Below are positions 53,310 through 62,569 of a DNA stretch of 64,000 bases, in pieces. Source of the stretch: an uncultured Agathobacter sp. (GTDB lineage Bacteria; Bacillota; Clostridia; Lachnospirales; Lachnospiraceae). Location: the NCBI GenBank assembly GCA_944381555.1, contig CALWLL010000022.1, positions 1-64,000 on the forward strand, written 5' to 3'. How positions within the stretch are numbered: position 1 is the stretch's first letter; the number at the start of each line of letters is the position of its first letter. Made by a program: the position numbers and the translations under genes. The notes beneath the pieces are model-generated. The model saw only the letters and a list, made by a program, of their open reading frames with translations. It was not told the origin of the DNA and did no database searches.

Positions 53310-54509
53310 TTAATCCTGATTTTCTATCCATTGCGGCAATTTTGTATTTGTTAATGCTTTTTCTTTAATCCAATCAATCTTTTCTTCACTGATTCCTTTT
53401 GAAACCATTTCATCTTTGATCTTTACCGCCAATTCTTCATTTAAGATTGCAATCAGCATAATATCAAATTCCTGTTCTGCCGCCTCATCAATACTGATTA
53501 CATCTATTCCCTGCTTTCGTAGGGATTCATAATGCAAATCTGACAATACGGCAACCTCTATATGCTCTTTCTGCTCACAATACAATCTAAGAGTGTTTCC
53601 AAAGCCTCCAAGTCCGTAAATGGCAATCTTCATTCCGGCCTTTACTTTCTCATAAGGAAACAACACGCTGCCACTTTGTATTTTCTCATATCCCTTTACC
53701 AGCAACAGAAACCACATATAAAGCTTCAATTGTGCATTGAGCATCGCTTCGGACTTTCTATCCAGCTTTTTAAATTTCTTTTTTAAAAGATGATAAATTT
53801 TGATAAAATTATCATTTGCTGCCGGTTTATTTGTTCTGACAATTGACCCGTTCCTCTGCCGGTAATGATAGCACAGAAGATTGGATACAAAAATGGATTC
53901 TGCATCAATGATACACGGAAATATACATGCTGCATCCTCCCCATAAACAACTGCATCCTCCACCTTCTTCTGATTTTCTATCAGCACTTCCCGTTTAATC
54001 AGTTTATTGCACAAAGAGGGAGAAATCCCAAACTCAAAAAAATTATCACACATAAGCATTTTTGAATACAGCTTTGACAGCTCTTTGGGCGCCGAATAAT
54101 ATCCCTCCGGTATTTTATTCGGTTTCGGTACACGATACCCTTCATACTCCTCATAATACCCATATGCAATAATATCTGCATATCTTCCGATTGAGATTAG
54201 CTGTTCATATGTGTTTTCGTCTATCCAATCATCCCCGTCCACATAGGTAACATATTCCCCGTCTGCATATTCTAACCCTTTTTTTCTTGCGCTGACAAGT
54301 CCTCCGTTTTTTTTATGAATAACTTTAATCCTGCTGTCCAAAGCTGCGTATCTGTCACAAATTACACCGCTTAAATCCGTAGAACCATCATCAACGAGGA
54401 TAATCTCAAGATTGGTGTAAGTCTGATTTAAAACACTGTTCACACACGCAGTAAGATAATCCTGCACATTGTAGATTGGAATAATTACACTAATTAAGAT
54501 ACTCTTCAT
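53310..54509 (-). CDS. GT2 glycosyltransferase with C-terminal Rossmann module
   Basis: A 399-residue fusion. The N-terminal GT-A domain has SVIIPIYNVQDYLTACVNSV, ILVDDGSTDLSG and the D-x-D in YVTYVDGDDWID. Residues about 295-390 form the module: MKIAIYGLGGFGNTLRLYCE, EVAVLSDLHYESL, FDIMLIAILNEELAVKIKDE. There is no membrane helix, so it acts in the cytoplasm on an inverting mechanism usual for GT2. It is 12 bp from its neighbour, within one transcript. Confidence 0.88.
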   Translation of the reverse strand: MKSILISVIIPIYNVQDYLTACVNSVLNQTYTNLEIILVDDGSTDLSGVICDRYAALDSRIKVIHKKNGGLVSARKKGLEYADGEYVTYVDGDDWIDENTYEQLISIGRYADIIAYGYYEEYEGYRVPKPNKIPEGYYSAPKELSKLYSKMLMCDNFFEFGISPSLCNKLIKREVLIENQKKVEDAVVYGEDAACIFPCIIDAESIFVSNLLCYHYRQRNGSIVRTNKPAANDNFIKIYHLLKKKFKKLDRKSEAMLNAQLKLYMWFLLLVKGYEKIQSGSVLFPYEKVKAGMKIAIYGLGGFGNTLRLYCEQKEHIEVAVLSDLHYESLRKQGIDVISIDEAAEQEFDIMLIAILNEELAVKIKDEMVSKGISEEKIDWIKEKALTNTKLPQWIENQD

Positions 54510-54521
54510 CCTTCTTTATCC

Positions 54522-55796
54522 TTATTTAAACTGCTGGCGGTATTCTTTCTGCATCATATAATATAATTCTATCCTATCATAATCTATACAGAAATCCTTA
54601 CCATACCCCAATGCTTCCACATATTTGTATATCTGTGACTTATACTTACAACTGACAGCTATCAGTATCCCTGTACTGCCCTCTGCTAATTCTTTTTCAT
54701 AATTTTCTATTGTTTTTATGGGATAATCTCCCATTTTCTTTGGAGTGTCCGCTGTAATATCTGTGACTGCAAATCCAAGCACTCTCTGATTCATATTTTC
54801 TTCAAGCAGTTCCAAGGCTTTTTTCCCATAATGACCGGCTCCGTAAATCACGATATTTCTAAATCGCCGCAATCCGGTTCCTTCCTTTTGCGCCTCAAAA
54901 TAGTATTTCTGTATCTCTTCTTTTGTAGTTAATGGACCACTATCTTTTGCCTTACAATCAGTCCGTAGTTGATTTATTTCCTTCAGGGCAGCGATTATTG
55001 CTCTGTCATTACGCAGAACATAATATGAAACAACATTTCTCATCTCACCATATGTCAACTGCTCTGTCTGACTCCGATACAAATCCCATAAATGATTATC
55101 CGCAGCAAGGCGCATTACATCTTTATATCCGCGCAATACATCCAGTACCACTTCTCTAGTATATTTTACTTTTTTATGCATGATACGATATGTATAAACT
55201 GTTTCCGCAACAGCATGGAAACGCTTTGCTGTTGTCATGGCTTTTACAAAGAAAACAGGATCCTCATATCTTTTATACTGTGGGAAAAATATTTTATTTG
55301 TTACTAAAAATTCTCTGGAATAAATATATTTATGAAACCAATAGGATTCCTGTAGCTTTTCATAATCTAAATCTTCCTCCCCGCTAAATTGAATATTCTC
55401 TGCCTTCTTATAACTGCCTTCTGCCTTCATTAGCAGATTCCCGCCGCAAATATTCTTTTGGCTGCTTTCTGCGGAGGTATACAATTTGCGTAAGGTATCC
55501 TGATGCGGATAGCAGTCATCCGCATCCATAAAAGCGATATATTTCCCGGATGCATATTCTATTCCTCTGTTTCTGGCCGCACCCGCACCTTGATTCTCCT
55601 GCCTTAAAAGTTTTATGTAAGGAAATGCTTTCCGGTATGCCTCAATAATCGAAACCGAGCCATCTGTAGAACCATCATCGATACATATAATTTCAATATC
55701 CTGTAACGATTGCTGTACGACACTGCCAAGACACTCTTTTAGATAGGTTTCTGCATTATAAACCGGTATGATTACTGATATTGTACTATCTTTCAT
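54522..55796 (-). CDS. GT2 glycosyltransferase with C-terminal Rossmann module
   Basis: A 424-residue fusion starting at 55796 behind GGAGGG; the longer frame from 55847 lacks a ribosome site. GT-A blocks: SVIIPVYNAETYLKECLGSV, CIDDGSTDGSV, KYIAFMDADDCYP. The module occupies about the last 110 residues: RNIVIYGAGHYGKKALELLE, VLGFAVTDITADTPKKMG, TGILIAVSCKYKSQIYKYVE. Its start overlaps the end of the WcbI-type gene by 11 bp. Confidence 0.88.
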   Translation of the reverse strand: MKDSTISVIIPVYNAETYLKECLGSVVQQSLQDIEIICIDDGSTDGSVSIIEAYRKAFPYIKLLRQENQGAGAARNRGIEYASGKYIAFMDADDCYPHQDTLRKLYTSAESSQKNICGGNLLMKAEGSYKKAENIQFSGEEDLDYEKLQESYWFHKYIYSREFLVTNKIFFPQYKRYEDPVFFVKAMTTAKRFHAVAETVYTYRIMHKKVKYTREVVLDVLRGYKDVMRLAADNHLWDLYRSQTEQLTYGEMRNVVSYYVLRNDRAIIAALKEINQLRTDCKAKDSGPLTTKEEIQKYYFEAQKEGTGLRRFRNIVIYGAGHYGKKALELLEENMNQRVLGFAVTDITADTPKKMGDYPIKTIENYEKELAEGSTGILIAVSCKYKSQIYKYVEALGYGKDFCIDYDRIELYYMMQKEYRQQFK

Positions 55797-56940
55797 ACGA
55801 ATCCCTCCAACACCACCAGATGTATTCCCGTACATATTCTTCCACATCCATAGACGCTGCTGCTCTTTTTTCTGATTTTACCCGGATTTCGTCTTCTTCC
55901 CATGCTAAACCAAGAACTTTCTTGACCCATGAATACACCGGAATCTCATGCGAATCCAGACATTTTTCCGTATAAACCTCTTCCGTAATTCCCAATATTT
56001 CTAATATTCCTTTGGAAATCATCTTCAAAACTGCGTTTGCTGGATGTCCGGCATCATAAAAAAGTTTTTCCTGCTTATAATTATCAAGAATAAAATCTAC
56101 CACTTTAATATCCCATGCTTTTTCACGCTCACGCATTTTCAATATATATTCATGAAAGTTATCTTCTATCTCTTTGCGGGGTATAATGTTATCCTGTTCT
56201 ACATATTGACAAATCTGGTTCACGCTCATTTTACGCCGGAGACAATTTTCAATCACATAATCTCTATAAGGAAACATTCCGTTTTTGTCCTTTCCGTTCA
56301 GCAAAGCGCAATTATTTGGATTCTCCTGCTTTGCATACGGAAAGAATGCTGCGCCATATCCAAATAAATTAGGAACCACAATTTCTATAACGTTATGAAC
56401 GTTATGCTTCATATATTCATCCGAATATTGATAACCATACCCGTTATCTGGCCGAATATCCTGATGAACCCATATATCCATATACTGCATTATCTCTTTA
56501 TCAATAACAGGCTTTTCAAAAATCCTCGGCACAAAATAGACGATATAATCCTCTTGAAACTGTCTGGATGATTGCAGATAGGATTCCACAATATCCATGT
56601 GGCAGTTTCCGAAAATAAATACTAGCTTTTTGTCCAGATAATTAAAATATATAAAATCCTCAAACTCTGCTTTTTCCATTTGAACCAGACGTTCCCTGAT
56701 TTTTGGGTATATCCGGGGAGGGCAGGCAGCTATTATGTATTTTCCCTGTAATAATTCCCGCTTTGGAGCATATACTTTATAATTAGCAAAATCTCCGTAA
56801 TCTCCATCGTCATCAATCATAAACTCAACGGATACTCCATTTTGTTCCAGATAATAAATACATTTGGCAGCAAATGAGCCTGTACCATATACTACTATTT
56901 CTTTGTCTCTGATTTTTTCCAATAAAATCACGGTTTTCAT
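55786..56940 (-). CDS. WcbI-type polysaccharide biosynthesis protein with N-terminal Rossmann module
   Basis: A 384-residue fusion. Module at residues 8-105: KEIVVYGTGSFAAKCIYYLE, VEFMIDDDGDYGDF, YIIAACPPRIYPKIRERLVQ. From residue 108 the chain resembles WcbI, a capsule protein of SGNH-like fold thought to acylate sugars: LVFIFGNCHMDIVESYL holds the G-N-C-H motif and FYDAGHPANAVLKMI the late H-P. Other relatives carry WcbI alone or beside glycosyltransferases. Acyl transfer is an inference from the family. Confidence 0.75.
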   Translation of the reverse strand: MKTVILLEKIRDKEIVVYGTGSFAAKCIYYLEQNGVSVEFMIDDDGDYGDFANYKVYAPKRELLQGKYIIAACPPRIYPKIRERLVQMEKAEFEDFIYFNYLDKKLVFIFGNCHMDIVESYLQSSRQFQEDYIVYFVPRIFEKPVIDKEIMQYMDIWVHQDIRPDNGYGYQYSDEYMKHNVHNVIEIVVPNLFGYGAAFFPYAKQENPNNCALLNGKDKNGMFPYRDYVIENCLRRKMSVNQICQYVEQDNIIPRKEIEDNFHEYILKMREREKAWDIKVVDFILDNYKQEKLFYDAGHPANAVLKMISKGILEILGITEEVYTEKCLDSHEIPVYSWVKKVLGLAWEEDEIRVKSEKRAAASMDVEEYVREYIWWCWRDSYER

Positions 56941-56966
56941 CCATCCCTTCTGCCTGCCATATGGAA

Positions 56967-58406
56967 TTAGCCATTTAATAAACTCTCACTTACTGCTGTG
57001 ATGTCATATATATCCCTTTCATCATATAACAAACAAATATGTTCCTCACAAATTCCCTGCTGAAGCAACGCTGCCTTCATCTCCTCCTGATACACCTTGC
57101 TTGAAATGACAAATTGAGTACTATCCTGCGGTAAGTGATTATACAAAAACACCTGCCTGTCCATAAAAGTTTTTTTCGTATCACCTGATGTAATGATAAA
57201 ATATAACTCACATTCTATGCTTCCTATAAAATGCCGGTATAGCTTCAACAAGGCATCCGTATGTTTTCCGATTCCATATATCCCTATTTTTTCCGTTTTT
57301 TTACCTAAAGGAATCTTAATCAGCATATTCACAATGTATTGCCTGTTTTCTGCAAATAAACTATCATAATATTCTATAAAGCATGATTTATCCAGCCAGT
57401 ATTTATGAATCAGATTATCATACTCTCCAGATTCCATTTCTTTTCTGATTTGATATAGGATTACCAGCAAGCCAGTGCTGTCAAAGCTGTCTGCATCGAT
57501 GTTCTTATTTATCACATCCCATTTTTCAAAGAATTTCTCTATTAACTTCTTTTTTTGTTCCCGCACGAAATTATCATTGTTACACATGCCTAATCGGTTT
57601 ATCATCATGGCTGTCTGATATATTGCAAACTTCCGGGCAAGCAGTACATTCTCATTTAGAAAATCTTTTTCATAAATATATGAAACCATTAATTCCTGGG
57701 TTTTAACCAAATCCCGGTACTTTATTTCACTCATCGCGCCCGTCATAATGGAATTTTCTCTATACCGCCTGATGTAAAGCGAATCCGGCAATACTGTTGT
57801 TTTATCCGCATTTAGTATTACTTGCAGACTAAAAAAGTTGTCCTCAAAATACATTCCATGCGGAAATACAATTTTATGCGTATTCAGAAATTCTCTCTTA
57901 TAAGCCGCCATACATGCAGAAACAATATAATAATTGGGAAAGACCTGTTCAAAATACTCTATTCCCGACATTATACCTTCATTTTGAAGCGCTTTTCTAT
58001 GATATTCATTCTGATTCATATTGACTTTAAAATCGAATACTACATCTGCACTATAGTACAAGACATCCACCCGGCAAGTCTTCAGCTTTTCTTTTACAGC
58101 AGAAACCAAGCGCAGGCTAACGTAATCATCTGAATCAATAAATACAATATAGTCGGCGCGTGAATGTCTCAGCCCCGTATTTCTTGCTGCTGCCAATCCC
58201 TGATTTTCTTGATTTACCAGTACAAAATTAGAAAATCTCTCCTTATATGACTGACATATCTGCAAGCTGTTGTCTGTAGAACCGTCATTTATTAAAATAA
58301 TCTCATCAAACGGAGTTTCCTGCATAGCTAAACTATCCAGACATTGCTCTAAATATTCTTCTACATTATATACCGGTACAATTGCGCAAACTGAAGATTT
58401 TTCCAT
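56967..58406 (-). CDS. GT2 glycosyltransferase with C-terminal Rossmann module
   Basis: A 479-residue fusion. GT-A blocks: CAIVPVYNVEEYLEQCLDSL, ILINDGSTDNSLQ, YIVFIDSDDYVS (D-x-D), GMYFEDNFFSLQVI. The module lies at about residues 370-465: EKIGIYGIGKHTDALLKLYR, CELYFIITSGDTKKTF, TQFVISSKVYQEEMKAALL. It is the longest of the four GT2 proteins because of a helical insert between the two domains. Confidence 0.87.
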   Translation of the reverse strand: MEKSSVCAIVPVYNVEEYLEQCLDSLAMQETPFDEIILINDGSTDNSLQICQSYKERFSNFVLVNQENQGLAAARNTGLRHSRADYIVFIDSDDYVSLRLVSAVKEKLKTCRVDVLYYSADVVFDFKVNMNQNEYHRKALQNEGIMSGIEYFEQVFPNYYIVSACMAAYKREFLNTHKIVFPHGMYFEDNFFSLQVILNADKTTVLPDSLYIRRYRENSIMTGAMSEIKYRDLVKTQELMVSYIYEKDFLNENVLLARKFAIYQTAMMINRLGMCNNDNFVREQKKKLIEKFFEKWDVINKNIDADSFDSTGLLVILYQIRKEMESGEYDNLIHKYWLDKSCFIEYYDSLFAENRQYIVNMLIKIPLGKKTEKIGIYGIGKHTDALLKLYRHFIGSIECELYFIITSGDTKKTFMDRQVFLYNHLPQDSTQFVISSKVYQEEMKAALLQQGICEEHICLLYDERDIYDITAVSESLLNG

Positions 58407-58458
58407 ACATCTCCCCTTCCAAAATAGTAATAGGCCGAACCAGTGGCTTATTTCCTCT

Positions 58459-59604
58459 TTACATGTATATATTTTTGTAATACAGATACGTCTGCCATGT
58501 GCAATAATGATTGATTTTCTGCTCCGATAACTGCTGCATGATTTCGGGAATATATCTGCGGCCTACCGCAATGATTATGGTGTACTTATCAACGTCCTTT
58601 TTGAGCGTCTCGACAGACTTCACATCTAATCCCAATATTTGCGTTCCGATCTTTGTTGGATCGTTGTCAATAAAACCGGCCGTACGCTCACCTAAAATAT
58701 CTGCTGCTTTTTTTCCAGATTCTCCCGCACCGAAAATCAGAACTGTTTTTTTACGTTTTGCTTCATCTGTAAAAAGCGATCTGGCCACATCCGCATCCTG
58801 CTTGATAAATGGAGAACATTCCTCTATTTCCTTTAAATGCTCCTGTTCTCCATACATTCTTTCTATTGCATCATAGTAAATCTGGCTTAATACAAAAAAA
58901 GAAGCCTGTGCAGATTTCATGATATACTTCCAATGCTTTTTTCTAAGCGCTGCAAGGTTTCTGTTTATCATTTCCTTTTTCGTTGCAGTAAGGCTTCCCT
59001 GATGTATTCTGTATTCATACAATACTTCGGGGATATATCCGGCACTTCCGAAGTTTTCCTCTATGCGGAGCCAATAATCATAATCCTCTACGCCATACAG
59101 GCTGGTATCATACTGTCCCACTTTCCGATATACTTCTTTTCTGTATAAAAAACAGGCTCCGATATTATTTGTTATAACCAGAGGTTCCTCCATTTCCACA
59201 TGATACCCGCTTACCAAACGACCTTCCGCATCTATCCCTCTCATTGCAGACTTTACCATGTACTTTTGGGGATGCTTATCTAAGTACCCGGTCATTACAG
59301 CTAGTGCGTTCGGTAAATACCGGTTATCATCTGAAGTCCATGTAAGATATTCTCCTTTTGCATACTCAAATCCAATATTCAAAGAAGCCGGAAGTTTTTT
59401 ATTTGCTTTATTATGAATCACCCGAATACGCGCATCCTTCTTTGAAAATTCTTCTGCAATCTTTGGGGTATTATCTGTTGATGCATCATTTACAATAATA
59501 AGCTCCCAATCCTGAAATGTCTGGGCTGCTATGCTTTCAATTGATTGCCTGATATATTGTTCGCCATTGTATGTTGGAAGAACAATTGAAACCTTTGTTT
59601 CCAT
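58459..59604 (-). CDS. GT2 glycosyltransferase with C-terminal Rossmann module
   Basis: A 381-residue fusion and the clearest example of the module. GT-A blocks: SIVLPTYNGEQYIRQSIESI, IIVNDASTDNTPKI, YLTWTSDDNRYLP. The module, from about residue 285, reads KTVLIFGAGESGKKAADILG, TAGFIDNDPTKIGTQILGLD and YTIIIAVGRRYIPEIMQQLS, close to PglD N-terminal domains including the G-F-x-D-N-D-P-x-K-x-G strand. It precedes its neighbour by about 50 bp and follows wecB by 5 bp. Confidence 0.9.
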   Translation of the reverse strand: METKVSIVLPTYNGEQYIRQSIESIAAQTFQDWELIIVNDASTDNTPKIAEEFSKKDARIRVIHNKANKKLPASLNIGFEYAKGEYLTWTSDDNRYLPNALAVMTGYLDKHPQKYMVKSAMRGIDAEGRLVSGYHVEMEEPLVITNNIGACFLYRKEVYRKVGQYDTSLYGVEDYDYWLRIEENFGSAGYIPEVLYEYRIHQGSLTATKKEMINRNLAALRKKHWKYIMKSAQASFFVLSQIYYDAIERMYGEQEHLKEIEECSPFIKQDADVARSLFTDEAKRKKTVLIFGAGESGKKAADILGERTAGFIDNDPTKIGTQILGLDVKSVETLKKDVDKYTIIIAVGRRYIPEIMQQLSEQKINHYCTWQTYLYYKNIYM

Positions 59605-59609
59605 ACATT

Positions 59610-60719
59610 CTATTCCTTTTCTGCAAAATATCTTAAAATTATCCCGGCTATTCTCTCTGACGCCTGTCCATCTCCATACGGATTTGATGATAAACTCATT
59701 CTTTGATACTCTTCTTTGTCCGTTAAAAGCCTTACGGTTTCGTCATAAATGCGCGTTTCGTCCGTCCCCACAAGTTTTAGTGTTCCCGCCGCAATCCCTT
59801 CCGGTCTTTCTGTTGTATCTCTCATTACCAAAACAGGCTTCCCCAGCGAAGGAGCTTCTTCCTGTATCCCTCCGCTGTCTGTTAAGATAAGAAAACTTCT
59901 TGCCATATAATTATGAAAATCCATAACATCAAGGGGGTCTATCAGACGGATTCTGTCATGATTTCCTAATTCTGTATCTGCTATTTCACGCACAACCGGA
60001 TTTAGATGTACCGGATAGATAACTTTAACATCCGAAAATTCATCCACTACCCTCTTGATCGCGCGAAACATATGATGCATTGGTTCTCCAATGTTTTCAC
60101 GTCTATGTGCAGTCACAAGCAACAGTCTTGAATTCCCCAGCCACTTAAAATCTTCATTTTCGTAATCCTCAATAACCGTTGTTTTCATTGCATCTATTAC
60201 CGTATTGCCTGTAACATAAATCTTTTCTTTTGCTTTTCCCTCTTTCAGCAGATTTTCCTTTGCTGTTTGAGTTGGAGCAAAGTACAAATCCGCAATTAAA
60301 TCCACTGCCTGCCGGTTAAATTCTTCCGGATACGGCGATTTCATATTATAGGTACGCAAGCCCGCTTCTACATGTCCAACTGCAATTCCTGCATAAAACC
60401 CGGTCAAAGCCGCGGCAAAGGAAGTCGTGGTATCTCCATGCACTAAGATAATGTCTGGTTTTTCTTCCTGAACAATATGTCCTAACGTATTTAGCACACT
60501 TGTTGTAATAGAGCCTAATGTTTGCTTCTGCTTCATAATATGCAGATTATAATCTTCACGCACGCCAAATACCTTCATTACCTGCATGAGCATTTCCTCA
60601 TGCTGTCCAGTAAGGCATACGCAGCATTCTATATTTTTATGTTTTGCCAATTCCAAGATAACCGGACACATTTTAATTCCTTCCGGCCGTGTACCAAATA
60701 CTGCAAGAACTTTTATCAT
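59610..60719 (-). CDS. wecB: UDP-N-acetylglucosamine 2-epimerase (non-hydrolysing)
   Basis: A 369-residue enzyme beginning MIKVLAVFGTRPEGIKM at 60719. It starts inside the end of the upstream gene and has only a weak ribosome site, so it is probably translationally coupled. Conserved blocks: LTGQHEEMLMQVM, DIILVHGDTTTSFAAAL, HVEAGLRTYN, PYPEEFNRQAVDLIADLYF, VTAHRRENIGEPM, DSGGIQEEAPSLGKPVLVMR. It converts UDP-GlcNAc to UDP-ManNAc, a building block of linkage units and secondary wall polymers. It lacks the extra module. Confidence 0.95.
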   Translation of the reverse strand: MIKVLAVFGTRPEGIKMCPVILELAKHKNIECCVCLTGQHEEMLMQVMKVFGVREDYNLHIMKQKQTLGSITTSVLNTLGHIVQEEKPDIILVHGDTTTSFAAALTGFYAGIAVGHVEAGLRTYNMKSPYPEEFNRQAVDLIADLYFAPTQTAKENLLKEGKAKEKIYVTGNTVIDAMKTTVIEDYENEDFKWLGNSRLLLVTAHRRENIGEPMHHMFRAIKRVVDEFSDVKVIYPVHLNPVVREIADTELGNHDRIRLIDPLDVMDFHNYMARSFLILTDSGGIQEEAPSLGKPVLVMRDTTERPEGIAAGTLKLVGTDETRIYDETVRLLTDKEEYQRMSLSSNPYGDGQASERIAGIILRYFAEKE

Positions 60720-60727
60720 CGTATCAC

Positions 60728-62539
60728 TTACTTTCTGTCTTTTGTGCCTATCCATGCTAGAAATAGACCTTCTATCTGCTCATTTTCATAATGGATACTG
60801 CGTTTTACTTCCACCCTGACTCCATTATCAGACATCATTTCTGCCAATTTATCCGCATCAAACCACTGTTCCCACTCTTCTATCAGAATACTTCCGAGTT
60901 TTTCTATATTCTTATCAATCACAACTATTTTACCGCCTGGTTTTGTAACCCGAACCAACTCTTTTATTGCACTTCCGATATCTATAGCATGTTCCAATGC
61001 TTCGCAGGTATAAACAACATCAAATGTTTCATCACTGTATGGAATATTCGTTAATGCACCTTGCTTTTTTTCCATTACCTGTTCCGACACATTCCGCAAA
61101 ACATTTTGTGATATATCAACGGAAAAATAATTATTGTCCGGATATTGCTCAATTAAATTCTTTAAATATCTTCCTTTTCCACATCCCACATCACAGATGT
61201 CAATATTGGTTCCTGCTCCTGCAACAATTTCTTGTACAATTTGATATCTTCCATCCCCTTTGCCTATATCTTCGCAAAAGGATTCTGCCAAGTTCTCAAA
61301 CTCAGCCAGATTTTTATAATAAAGCGCATCAAGGAAAAACTTGACTGCCCAGCTTATTTCCTCCGATGGAAAATAATCGTTTACCTCATCTCTGCTGTTC
61401 TGGCTTAAATAGCTTCCATACCAGCCGCCCGTATCGTTCTGTAATTTACACGCATATTCAAACGCTGCCTGTCCGTGCTTTATATCTCCTAACCGGAACC
61501 AGATCATTGCCAGTTGAAATAAGCCGGTTGAACAAACCCAGTCTGCATCCGCATAACCGGGAACTGCTCCGTTTTCTTTCTGATATCCGGCCATATTGTT
61601 CATTGCCTTAACGGCAATATCCACTTCTCCTAAATCGATCATTGCCTCTATGACGTAAGCATGAAAATGTGACAGTAATGTAAAATTGATTATATCGTCA
61701 TAATAATGCTCTTTATAATAGTTCAGGATTTTCTTTGCCTTTATCTTATATTCTTCACATTGAAAAACTTCTCCTGCCTGTATAAGAGGAGAAATGCAAT
61801 ATATATGTATGATTTCCGAACACGTTCTTTTCTCCCCCCATGCATCTGTTGCCGGAGTTATCAGTCTTCCGTCCGGTGACATTTTACTTAATATCCAGTT
61901 ACATCCCCGCCTGATATGTTCATCTGCTTCCGGCAGCAACTCCCTGATTGCAAGCAATCCTTTTAGAACCTGCGCGGAATCAAAAATATACGGAGCCTTA
62001 TTATCCGTGTCATACCATGCACCGTCTTCTTTTTGAATCTCACATAGCCATTTCGCATAAATTATAGCCAAATCACGGTATCCCCATTGCAGCAGCGTTG
62101 GAATATAGTAACCAGTAACCTCAGGATATGGAAGCCGCTTGCACGAATGGCATATGATTCCCTTATCCTGTATGCTGTTTGCAAGTATCCAGTTTATTGC
62201 TTTCCTGTAAATGCCTAAATAGTCTGGACGCTGAGTCATTTTTTGTCTTATCGTTTCAGCATGAAAATCATTTACCGTAATGTAATTGCTGATACCTTTG
62301 CTGTCTAACTGCTCCATAATCTGCTTTTGAAAACGCACTGATACTGTGATAACAATGAAATATCTTTGCAGCTCTTTCTCTACGTCGGATACTGCAAAAA
62401 CAGGAATCCCCTGTATTGTCTTTCCCCGCTTTGCCAAGTCGTTATCCAGAAAAAAGGCTATTTTTTCTTTTCCGATAAGCTCTGCTGTTTTTTCTCCTAT
62501 ATCCCCCGCTCCAAAAAGGATCATCTTCTGATCGTTCAT
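60728..62539 (-). CDS. Three-domain fusion: Rossmann module, alpha/alpha toroid and SAM methyltransferase
   Basis: A 603-residue protein from the ATG at 62539 (MNDQKMILFGAGDIGEKTAE); the frame reaches a TTG at 62560. Module at residues 1-100, with IAFFLDNDLAKRGKTIQGIP and RYFIVITVSVRFQKQIMEQL. Residues about 110-430 are helical repeats like an (alpha/alpha)6 toroid: TGYYIPTLLQWGYRDLAIIY, KWLCEIQKEDGAWYDTDNK, QLAMIWFRLGDIKHGQAAFE, LQNDTGGWYGSYL. The final 170 residues are a class I methyltransferase: IDICDVGCGKGRYLKNLIEQ, VVYTCEALEHAIDI, VTKPGGKIVVIDKN. The toroid may bind glycan or a polyprenyl group. I know no characterised protein with this order. Confidence 0.8.
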   Translation of the reverse strand: MNDQKMILFGAGDIGEKTAELIGKEKIAFFLDNDLAKRGKTIQGIPVFAVSDVEKELQRYFIVITVSVRFQKQIMEQLDSKGISNYITVNDFHAETIRQKMTQRPDYLGIYRKAINWILANSIQDKGIICHSCKRLPYPEVTGYYIPTLLQWGYRDLAIIYAKWLCEIQKEDGAWYDTDNKAPYIFDSAQVLKGLLAIRELLPEADEHIRRGCNWILSKMSPDGRLITPATDAWGEKRTCSEIIHIYCISPLIQAGEVFQCEEYKIKAKKILNYYKEHYYDDIINFTLLSHFHAYVIEAMIDLGEVDIAVKAMNNMAGYQKENGAVPGYADADWVCSTGLFQLAMIWFRLGDIKHGQAAFEYACKLQNDTGGWYGSYLSQNSRDEVNDYFPSEEISWAVKFFLDALYYKNLAEFENLAESFCEDIGKGDGRYQIVQEIVAGAGTNIDICDVGCGKGRYLKNLIEQYPDNNYFSVDISQNVLRNVSEQVMEKKQGALTNIPYSDETFDVVYTCEALEHAIDIGSAIKELVRVTKPGGKIVVIDKNIEKLGSILIEEWEQWFDADKLAEMMSDNGVRVEVKRSIHYENEQIEGLFLAWIGTKDRK

Positions 62540-62569
62540 TTCCCAATTCCCGTCTTTCAATAAATATAT

